This document shows, piece after piece, positions 57,342 through 64,000 of a stretch of 64,000 nucleotides of DNA. Position 1 is the first letter of the stretch; each line of letters opens with the position of its first letter. The notes below the pieces were generated by a model. It ran no database searches. It saw only the letters and a program-made list of their open reading frames with translations, and was not told where the DNA came from. Origin of the DNA: BJHL01 sp040378885 (lineage in GTDB: Bacteria; Planctomycetota; Phycisphaerae; Phycisphaerales; UBA1924); contig JBKDAN010000047.1 in assembly GCA_046316615.1 (NCBI GenBank), positions 1-64,000 on the forward strand. Reading direction: 5' to 3'. The position numbers and the translations under genes are program-made.

Positions 57342-58685
57342 ATGTCACGTCCGCTCGTGCAAGCGATCATCTCCGTGCTGCTGTACGTGGTGCTCACGCT
57401 TGCGCCCATGTGCATCATTCTCGTCTCGGTCGACAAGCCGGGCCGCTCCTTCTGGACAGAGTTCAGCGTGGGCCTTGGCTTTGTTGGCCTCGCGATGATG
57501 TGCCTGCAGTTCATTCTGACCGCGCGCTTCAAAACCTTCAAAGCTCCCTTCGGCAGCGACATCATCTACGCCTTCCACCGGGCCATCTCGACCATCAGCG
57601 TCGTTTTCATTCTCCTGCATCCCGCCATCTTGTTCATTGAGCGGTGGGATCAGATGAAATCCCGCCCCTTCACGCACCCCTGGCCCTTCTGGCTGGGCAC
57701 GCTCAGCGTTGTCGCCCTCCTCGTCCTCGTGGTTGTCTCGGTCTACCGCAAACAACTGCGCATCCACTACGACGGCTGGCGTCGCACGCACGCCATGCTG
57801 GGCGTGCTCGCCGTGGCTACAGCAGTGGTGCACGCCCTGCTGGTGGGCCACTACCTCAGCGACAACTGGCAACGCATCGCTTGGTTGGCATATACGTGCG
57901 TGTGGCTCCTGCTCATCGCGTGGGTCCGACTGATCAAGCCCCTCAAGGAGCTTCGAGAACCGTGGACCATCGCCGCTCTTGAGCCGCAAAGAGGCGATGC
58001 AATCCGCGTGGTGCTGCGTCCCAAAGATCACGCCGGCCTCACCTTCCAGCCCGGTCAGTTCGCGTGGATCACCATGTGGGGCTCACCCCTGAGCGATCGC
58101 GAACACCCATTCAGCTTCTCTGGCAGCGCCGTCGCTGCGCAGAACCGTGGACCTATCGAGTTCACGATCAAGCAACTTGGCGACTGGACCCGCCGCGTCC
58201 GCGACGCGAAAGTGGGTGACATCGTCTACGTCGACGGCCCCTTCGGCGCACTCTCCGCCGACCGTTTCCCAGGTCGAGCCGGCTACGTCTTCATCGCAGG
58301 AGGCATCGGCATCACCCCCATGATCTCCCACCTGCGCACCTTCGCCGATCGCAACAACAACACGCCCTGCTGGCTGTTCTATGGCAACCCCACATGGGAC
58401 AGCATCACGTATCGCGAAGAACTCGAAACACTGGCAGCCCGGCTTCCCAATCTCAAGATCATCCACGTCCTCTCACGCCCCGACGACGCATGGCAGGGCG
58501 AACGTGGCTTCATCACCAAAGACATCCTCGCGAAGCACCTTCCCAGTGATCTCACTGCCACCCGCAACCGCTACGAATTCTTCATCTGCGGCCCCGTCCC
58601 CATGATGGAAGCCGTGGAACGATCACTCGCACAACTTGGTGTCAGCGTGGGCGACTACCACGCCGAACGTTTCGACCTCGTGTAG
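57342..58685 (+). CDS. Ferric-reductase-like flavin oxidoreductase
   Basis: 447 residues. The N-terminal half has six membrane helices with paired His (FHRAIS, LLHPAI, RTHAMLG, VVHALLVGHYL) for two haems. The C-terminal half has FAD site HPFSFSG, NAD(P) site GGIGITPMISHL, and CGPVPMMEAVE. Moves electrons from NAD(P)H across the membrane to ferric iron or another acceptor. Start ATG 57342. Confidence 0.9.
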   Translation: MSRPLVQAIISVLLYVVLTLAPMCIILVSVDKPGRSFWTEFSVGLGFVGLAMMCLQFILTARFKTFKAPFGSDIIYAFHRAISTISVVFILLHPAILFIERWDQMKSRPFTHPWPFWLGTLSVVALLVLVVVSVYRKQLRIHYDGWRRTHAMLGVLAVATAVVHALLVGHYLSDNWQRIAWLAYTCVWLLLIAWVRLIKPLKELREPWTIAALEPQRGDAIRVVLRPKDHAGLTFQPGQFAWITMWGSPLSDREHPFSFSGSAVAAQNRGPIEFTIKQLGDWTRRVRDAKVGDIVYVDGPFGALSADRFPGRAGYVFIAGGIGITPMISHLRTFADRNNNTPCWLFYGNPTWDSITYREELETLAARLPNLKIIHVLSRPDDAWQGERGFITKDILAKHLPSDLTATRNRYEFFICGPVPMMEAVERSLAQLGVSVGDYHAERFDLV

Positions 58686-58701
58686 CGCTCTTGGCCTGTC
58701 C

Positions 58702-58737
58702 TTTCGCTTTGTCGGTTTCCACTTTCTCGCTTTCCCC
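58702..58737 (+). promoter_or_regulatory. Pyrimidine-rich leader abutting a small-protein start (copy B)
   Basis: Contains TTTCGCTTT, CGGTTTCCACTTT and TCGCTTTCCCC and runs straight into ATG 58738. Matches the leader of the rhomboid gene (2996-3030) in order and spacing. Confidence 0.5.
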
Positions 58738-58839
58738 ATGCGTGAACGCCTCGCCACCATCGCCGCATACGTCATCGCCGCACTGCTGTTGCTCGCAGTG
58801 GCAGCATTCGCGTTCTTGCGCTCCTCAGGCACCCCATGA
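58738..58839 (+). CDS. 33-residue single-helix membrane microprotein
   Basis: MRERLATIAAYV, then a hydrophobic helix (about 8-27), then a short polar end. Its stop overlaps the next start by 4 bases (ATGA), the usual sign of coupled translation, and the pyrimidine-rich leader sits directly before it. No family recognised; could instead be a leader peptide for the next gene. Confidence 0.5.
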   Translation: MRERLATIAAYVIAALLLLAVAAFAFLRSSGTP

Positions 58840-59444
58840 ACTTGCGCCCTTCTGGTCCGGACATGCTCTCGAGCGAGCAGACCGCAGATGCCATCGCATC
58901 CCCACGCCGTCTTCGCTGGTGGGCACCCGCCATGTGGCTCTACATCCTCAGCATGACACTCGCTGCCTTCGGCGTCTGGACCTGGGTCGATGCCGAAGCC
59001 GACTTGCGTCTCGCGTCCACACCACAACTCACAGCCGGTTACGGCACCATCACCCACATCGACAACAACAATTCGCGCATCACACGCTACGGCGGCGTCT
59101 TCTCCCTTCGCTACCAGTTCGAAGTCGGCTCGCTCACATACGCCGGTACACGCGTGAGCCCCTATGACGGCCTCACCACCGCAAACGCCCAGTCCATCCG
59201 TCAGTATCTCACACTGGGCGCAACCGTGCCCATCAAATACATCGCGACGGATCCCGCCAAGAGCTTCATCGACGCCGCCGCATGGTGCAACCTCTCGGAG
59301 GAAGCAGCCGCAACCCGCCAGTCGCGAGTCATCGGCATCGTGTTGGTCATCGCTGCTCTCGCAGCATTCATCGCCAGCGCGTGGACATTCTTCACTGCGC
59401 AGGCTCGCCGCCAGCTCGAACACGACTTTCAGTTGCCCAGTTGA
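58836..59444 (+). CDS. DUF3592 membrane protein
   Basis: 202 residues. Two helices (about 31-50 and 166-185) enclose an extracytoplasmic beta-domain with LRYQFEVGSLTYAGTRVSPY and VPIKYIATDPAKSFI, the DUF3592 pattern. Function unknown. Converges and overlaps by 16 bases with the methyltransferase gene. Confidence 0.8.
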   Translation: MNLRPSGPDMLSSEQTADAIASPRRLRWWAPAMWLYILSMTLAAFGVWTWVDAEADLRLASTPQLTAGYGTITHIDNNNSRITRYGGVFSLRYQFEVGSLTYAGTRVSPYDGLTTANAQSIRQYLTLGATVPIKYIATDPAKSFIDAAAWCNLSEEAAATRQSRVIGIVLVIAALAAFIASAWTFFTAQARRQLEHDFQLPS

Positions 59445-60190
59445 ATCAGCACAATCGCCGGTCGAATCGGCCCGGTCAAGACACGGTGAGCTTCGCGTTG
59501 CCGCCGCAGTACCTCTCGCACAAGCGCCGCCGTCTTGGCATCTCTTCGCGCCATCACCCGTGCCTGCGCTGCGATCCGCCGATATAACGTCGCATCCATC
59601 CGCGTGACCTCAGCCCGTGTCATCACATGCTGCCGCACAACCCGGTGCCCCGCATCTTCCAGTTGCTCGCGCAATTCCGCCATCGTGCCCGGCAGCCACG
59701 CTTCTTGCTGCACTCGCGCCACACGCACCGCATCATCCAGCAGGACCAGCCCGCCGGGCTTCACATGTCGCGTCATCACCTTCGCCGCGTCCAAAGCGGG
59801 CAGCACGCTCAGCATCATCCCCGCATCCCATACCCGCCGTGATTTCCGCGTCAGCAAATCACCCACTTCAAACGTGCACCGCGTCTCCATACCTACACGA
59901 TGCGCCAATCCTCGCGCCGATTCCACAAACGGCCCGAATCCATCAATGCCATGCACCACGCACCCACACCGCTGCGCAACCGCCACCGCTGGCGCACCCT
60001 TCCCACACCCCAGATCAATCACTCGATCCCCGTGCCCCACGCCAGCCCCATGCAGCCACATCGCCGCGCGCCGACGCGACGTTCCGAGTCCCTCCAAATC
60101 AGAAAACAACTCCGCCGCAAGCGGCAGCGCCGCCGCAGGCAAATCAAGCGAAGCGGCGACCCGCGCCGCAAGGGATTGACGTTGGCTCAC
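59429..60190 (-). CDS. Class I SAM-dependent methyltransferase
   Basis: 253 residues. SAM motif I VIDLGCGKGAPAVAVA, acidic motif HGIDGFGPFVESA, and GGLVLLDDAV after. The amino end, before the domain, is helical. The substrate is not evident. It overlaps the FHA gene upstream by 4 bases, forming a two-gene unit. Confidence 0.82.
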   Translation of the reverse strand: MSQRQSLAARVAASLDLPAAALPLAAELFSDLEGLGTSRRRAAMWLHGAGVGHGDRVIDLGCGKGAPAVAVAQRCGCVVHGIDGFGPFVESARGLAHRVGMETRCTFEVGDLLTRKSRRVWDAGMMLSVLPALDAAKVMTRHVKPGGLVLLDDAVRVARVQQEAWLPGTMAELREQLEDAGHRVVRQHVMTRAEVTRMDATLYRRIAAQARVMARRDAKTAALVREVLRRQREAHRVLTGPIRPAIVLIQLGN

Positions 60191-60558
60191 TGTTGAATCG
60201 TCGGCTTGCTGCGCTCGCCGCGCTGCTTCCAGTTCGCAAACGCGCTCGCGCGGTCAGCAAACTCCGTCGTGCTGAACACCAGCTTCGACGAACCGATCAA
60301 AATCTCATCCCCATCCACCAGCGGCGTTTCCACGGTCACGCCGCGACCATTGATCAGCGTGCCGTTCGCGCTCTTCATGTCCAGCGCGAGGTACTGGTTC
60401 TTCGCATCATCAAATCGAATCTGCAGGTGCTTCCGCGAGATGCGCTGATCCGTGATCTGAATCGCCGTGCCTTCGTCACGCCCGATCACAAGCGTCCGCT
60501 TCTTCATGGGGTAGTAGTCACCCTCGTTCGGACCCGCAACGATGAGAATCGACGCCAT
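60187..60558 (-). CDS. FHA-domain protein
   Basis: 123 residues from ATG 60558 (GGAGCG upstream). A single FHA domain: LVIGRDEGTAIQI, ISRKHLQI, and SANGTLING, the residues that bind phosphothreonine. Short C-terminal tail. Likely an adaptor for Ser/Thr kinase signalling; the kinase is not in this window. Confidence 0.88.
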   Translation of the reverse strand: MASILIVAGPNEGDYYPMKKRTLVIGRDEGTAIQITDQRISRKHLQIRFDDAKNQYLALDMKSANGTLINGRGVTVETPLVDGDEILIGSSKLVFSTTEFADRASAFANWKQRGERSKPTIQQ

Positions 60559-60641
60559 GAACCTCGCTCCTTGGCCAGTCGGCACAACACCAAACCGCCG
60601 CAACTCAGCGGTCTTGCGCCGGAACCGTAGCCACCCGATGA

Positions 60642-61451
60642 CTATCTCATCGCGACAACAGGCTTGGCATTCATCTCAAACATGGTCTGCGTCCGAACAA
60701 CAGTGCCCGTCGCCGGCATCAGGTGGTAGCCCAGCGCCGTCACAACGTTCGACTCGCGGTCGATCTCCAGCACGCTCAGACCATGCCCTTCCGCCTGTTC
60801 CCACGTGTGAGCCAGGTGGCCGTTCTCCTTCGCCAGCCGCAGGTACTCGTCGTACGTCTCGTAGTACAGGTTCGGCGCAAGCGTCTCCAACTGGATCGAG
60901 CTCACGTATCGAACCCCGTTCTTCGTAAACCGGTGCTCAACATCCTTCTCCGCCGTCACCACGTGCATCAGCACGATACCGGCCGTCGGGATCTTCTTGT
61001 CATATTCGCACACGAGTTCCGTCGCGCACAGCCCGTTCGCCTCAAGGCGCAACGCGTGACTACCCCGCATGATCCACGCTTCGAGCTCGTAGTTCCGTCC
61101 GTTGACCGTCCGCCGGCCATGCATCTCCACGTGCTGCGGATGCAAAGCCTTGCTGTATAGAACGATCTGGTGCCCGCCCATGATCACGGGCTTCACCCGC
61201 ACCTCTGGCGCCGACTTCATTTCAGACAAATGCCCAATGTCCGCGGGCAGCTTTACCTCTACCAGCGGCTTCTTGGGTGGTACAACGGCTTCTCCACCCG
61301 GTACTTGGCCCTTCATGTGAGATACCCCCTCCTGCTTGGTCTGCTCCACATCCTTGTCGGCCAACGGCTTACTCTCCGCAGGCTTGGTGTGGGGTTGCTC
61401 GCGCGGCGGTTGCTCGCGATTCGCATCCGACGACTCAAATGGCGTGCTCAT
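60642..61451 (-). CDS. DUF2617 family protein
   Basis: 269 residues from ATG 61451 (GGAG eight bases upstream). The first about 85 residues are Pro/Glu/Lys-rich and disordered. The rest matches DUF2617: LYSKALHPQHVEMHGRR, YELEAWIMRGSHALRLEA, and RESNVVTALGYHLMP. Function unknown. 83 bases upstream of the FHA gene. Confidence 0.7.
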   Translation of the reverse strand: MSTPFESSDANREQPPREQPHTKPAESKPLADKDVEQTKQEGVSHMKGQVPGGEAVVPPKKPLVEVKLPADIGHLSEMKSAPEVRVKPVIMGGHQIVLYSKALHPQHVEMHGRRTVNGRNYELEAWIMRGSHALRLEANGLCATELVCEYDKKIPTAGIVLMHVVTAEKDVEHRFTKNGVRYVSSIQLETLAPNLYYETYDEYLRLAKENGHLAHTWEQAEGHGLSVLEIDRESNVVTALGYHLMPATGTVVRTQTMFEMNAKPVVAMR

Positions 61452-61978
61452 ACTGCTCGCTCCGAGATGTTGTCGCCGCGACCGTACACGGTGCGGGGGT
61501 TGCGTCCTGACAACCACATTCGTGCAACAGAGCGAGAATCGCCAACTGCCGCACTATTCGACATAGTGTGCGAGACGTTCATGTTTCCGACTGTCGTCCG
61601 CTTCCGTCTGGACTTCTGTGTCCCCGACTTCAAAGTCCGCGACTTCAAGGTCATTGACACCGCAGCCACACGTCTGGACGACAATCTTGACCGACGATCA
61701 CACATCTCCAGAAGGCGACCGCACGGGGTCCACGCACTTCTGCGTACACAAAATACAACATCACTGTGCGCTTGTCCAGACGATCTTGCGAGATATCCGG
61801 AGGAAATGTTCGATACATGATAACCGGCGGGCGCACACGGGGATATGTTGTCGACTTCGCGCAGCATTTTCCCAGTTCTCCGTCGTCCATTCCCGCATTG
61901 AGGTATCTTGTGTCTCGCGCAACGTGTCGTCGCTTGTCAGTCTTTCGTACTGAGTGATCGCAGGAGGCGACCGCTCAG
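61452..61978. other. Gene-free 527-base region with 15-bp repeats
   Basis: Between the divergent DUF2617 and HEAT-repeat genes. Lower GC than the surroundings. Three adjacent 15-base repeats lie at 61610-61654 (CGACTTCAAAGTCCG, CGACTTCAAGGTCAT and a diverged first copy), each with a GACTT/AAGTC dyad. Short frames here have no family resemblance. Promoters for both flanking genes are expected but not identifiable. Confidence 0.5.
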
Positions 61979-64000
61979 GTGAGTCCGCAGTCAGACTCAC
62001 CAACCGGCAAGGAGTGCCCGCTCATCACGAACGCTCCCGTTCCATCTCTGCCTGACAAGCTCGCGCGGCTCAGCAAGCTCTCCGTCGCTGAACGCTCTCG
62101 CGTCATGAGCGAAGCCCTGCTCGTCTGCTCGCAAGACGAAGCCGCATACATCGCGCCCATCCTCATTCAGCTCGCCCTTCGCCCCGAGACGCTTCACACC
62201 GCCGCGCCATCACGCCCGCTCACCGCGCGCGTCAACGCCACGCCGAGTAAACCCGACGGCAAGCCAGATATCGAAGCTCTCCGCGCTCGCTACGGGCTCT
62301 CAAAGGCTGGCCTTGGTGCCCAGCAGCCAATCAGCCAATCCGCTCGCGAGCAATCTGCGCCGGTCGCGCCGAGCGACCCGTTTGCAACGCAACCTCATAC
62401 GCACGTCGGGCCTCGCGGTTTCCTCTCAAAGCTGCGTCACTGGCTGCAAAACTCACGCGTGCAAGATACCGACGCCGCCCTGACCGAACTCGCCCGTGGC
62501 TGGCTCGGCGTGCCGCCGCTCGCCCGCGATGCCGCGCTTGCCGCTGGCTCCAATCGCTGGCACACCATCGCTGCACGCGTGGAAGACACGCGCGCGACCG
62601 TACTCCGCGGCCTCTCCTTGCTCGCCGCCGAAGCTGCAGACGCTCGCCTCATCTCCTGGCCCCTCGCCGCAGCCCGCGCACCCGATCCGTCCACGGTCGA
62701 TGCCGCTCGCTGGTCCCTGTTCACCCTTGCTTTGCTCGCGACGCCGCTTTCGCCTCTCGAGCGAGAGTCTTGGCTCGCCGCCGCACATCGCGACGAAACG
62801 TGGCGACGCCTCTTGACACGTGGCCTCGCTCGCGGCCTCGCGGGCGACGCCCGCGCCGTCCAAACCGGCATCCTTGCCGCCCTGCAAGATCCCTCCGCAT
62901 GCGAGGCTGCCGCAGAAGCTGCGTTGCTCATCATGCCGCAGGCCACGCAGCAATCGCTGGCTTCCCAGCCCGAGCACGCGCAGCGAGCGCTCGCCGCCGC
63001 CATCAAGTCACTCCGCGCGCCGTTTGTCCGCGTGCGCGCGCTGGAACTGCTCGCGTCAGCCCGCGGCGCGATTGCTTCCGCATGTGTGCTGCGGCTGGCC
63101 CGCACCCAAGGACCGCTCGATCACCAGTTCATCCTGCAACGTTCGTCCCTCGCCATTCGTCCCGCAAGGCAAGCGGCGCTCAACCGCGTCATCGTGCGCG
63201 GCGCACGCCGCACAACTCGCGCTGGTGCAACGATCGATCTCACCGCGACAGCTCTCGCCAACGCGGGCGAGGTAGCTGCTCTACCCGTGGAAGCCGTGCG
63301 AGCCCTTCCCCGCTGGAGCGCAAGCATCAACGCTGACGCGCCCACCCGCGAACGTGCGCTCGAACCGCTACTCAGCCACGTCGACGCGACCACACGCTTC
63401 GCAGCCGCCCTGCACGGCCCCACGCGTCTCGCTCGCGACTTCGTCTTTGACGCCGATTCTCGCATCGCACGCCACGCCCTCGTCCGCCTGACCGCCGCCG
63501 CTCGCGATGGTGCTCCCTTCGACGCACTCCCCGCATCACGCAGCCCACACGCACACGTTGCCGCGCTCGCATCCGCTCACGCTGCTCGCCATGCCGCCGC
63601 GTTCGAGCCGACAGTGGGGGGCCGGCTTGCCACGCTCCGCTGGTACACCACCGACCGTGACGCGTGTACCAAAACGCTTCGCTGGATGCTCTCGCAAAGC
63701 GACGCACCCGCCGCACACCGTGCCATCAATGCCCTTCGCCGCGCCGCACTCGTCGATGTCATGCTCGATGCACTGCGAGAACGCGCGACGAATGCCGCCA
63801 CCGATGAAGCCAGCCTCCGAGCGGCAGCCTCCGCATGTGCCGCGTTGGGAGACAGTCGCGAGCCCATCGCCGCAAGCACAGTGCGAGCGTTGCTCGCCCA
63901 TGCCGACGCCCGCATGCGTGCCAACGCCGTCGAATCCCTCGCGCGTCTTGCAAGGCGCGGCGTTCGCCCGTTGCCCTCGGAAGTCTTCGAGCTCAAGACC
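61979..64000 (+). CDS. HEAT-like helical-repeat protein (3' end cut by window)
   Basis: A 674-codon open frame from GTG 61979 to the right edge without a stop; AGGAGG lies 11 bases before the start, and an upstream in-frame TGA at 61955 limits the start. The protein is Ala/Arg/Leu-rich with repeated alpha-hairpins of the form L-x-x-x-x-x-x-V-R-x-x-A (e.g. APFVRVRALELLASA, DSRIARHALVRLTAAA, ADARMRANAVESLARLA), typical of HEAT/PBS-lyase repeats. Probably a scaffold or binding protein. No signal peptide. Confidence 0.8.
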   Translation, partial: MSPQSDSPTGKECPLITNAPVPSLPDKLARLSKLSVAERSRVMSEALLVCSQDEAAYIAPILIQLALRPETLHTAAPSRPLTARVNATPSKPDGKPDIEALRARYGLSKAGLGAQQPISQSAREQSAPVAPSDPFATQPHTHVGPRGFLSKLRHWLQNSRVQDTDAALTELARGWLGVPPLARDAALAAGSNRWHTIAARVEDTRATVLRGLSLLAAEAADARLISWPLAAARAPDPSTVDAARWSLFTLALLATPLSPLERESWLAAAHRDETWRRLLTRGLARGLAGDARAVQTGILAALQDPSACEAAAEAALLIMPQATQQSLASQPEHAQRALAAAIKSLRAPFVRVRALELLASARGAIASACVLRLARTQGPLDHQFILQRSSLAIRPARQAALNRVIVRGARRTTRAGATIDLTATALANAGEVAALPVEAVRALPRWSASINADAPTRERALEPLLSHVDATTRFAAALHGPTRLARDFVFDADSRIARHALVRLTAAARDGAPFDALPASRSPHAHVAALASAHAARHAAAFEPTVGGRLATLRWYTTDRDACTKTLRWMLSQSDAPAAHRAINALRRAALVDVMLDALRERATNAATDEASLRAAASACAALGDSREPIAASTVRALLAHADARMRANAVESLARLARRGVRPLPSEVFELKT

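Noticed and set aside
61806..61957. Short frames after a GGAGG sequence upstream of the HEAT gene (4 and 46 codons)
   Set aside because: No similarity, odd composition, and the second has no own ribosome site; not supported as genes.
62437..63996. Several minus-strand frames at the right end
   Set aside because: They are shadows of the continuous plus-strand HEAT-like frame, which has the ribosome site and repeat periodicity.

Overview
The window looks like a chromosome segment of a Planctomycetota bacterium of the Phycisphaerae class (inference). The evidence is a set of traits that tend to occur together there: PEP-CTERM-like tails of the form P-x-P, hydrophobic helix, ATRRRR; a membrane protein ending in a CxxCGYxxxGLP...CPECG zinc ribbon; type II pseudopilins with the H-X9-DG motif; and secreted proteins ending in paired dockerin-like calcium loops. 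The DNA is GC-rich, most genes are tightly packed, and many start codons have no Shine-Dalgarno sequence. I see no tRNA, rRNA, phage, transposase or CRISPR array.

Layout. 1-5.7 kb: an acetyltransferase (cut by the left edge), YgfZ, a rhomboid protease, a Nudix hydrolase and an Mla-type ABC pair (ATPase plus MCE protein, no permease). 5.8-7.3 kb: three small unknown membrane or secreted proteins. 7.6-8.6 kb: a lone fliM. 8.7-15.2 kb: a surface-polysaccharide cluster with GT2, GT4 and an apparent GDP-heptose pathway (hddA, gmhA, hddC, plus an SDR epimerase). 15.2-20 kb: a PEP-CTERM protein with seven repeats, a lone nuoH, a 730-base repeat-filled gap and a DUF368 transporter. 20-27 kb: galE with two co-transcribed unknowns, a YyaL/DsbD-like fusion and a THUMP-like methyltransferase. 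27.3-38.7 kb: carB, three pseudopilins, argF-argG, a 6-phosphogluconolactonase-like protein, a ThiD2-ThiE fusion and an M16 peptidase.

38.8-52.1 kb is the most coherent functional unit, apparently a beta-1,3-glucan (laminarin-type) utilisation locus: GH17 lipoprotein, LacI regulator, two dockerin-like secreted proteins (one GH16), MalK-like ATPase, a pseudopilin, solute-binding protein, two permeases and a cytoplasmic GH1. Candidate LacI operators with the core TGAAACTGTTTCA lie at the regulator's own promoter, at the GH17 promoter and before a PEP-CTERM gene.

52.1-64 kb: phoU, a 4-base-overlap operon of menaquinone gene mqnE with two paralogous unknown proteins, an HD-GYP protein, a flavin reductase, small membrane proteins, a methyltransferase/FHA pair, a DUF2617 protein, and a long HEAT-like gene that runs off the right edge.

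The most unusual signals are two palindromic DNA elements inserted in frame inside carB, a 21-bp tandem array beyond nuoH, and a near-identical 35-base leader directly before two unrelated start codons.
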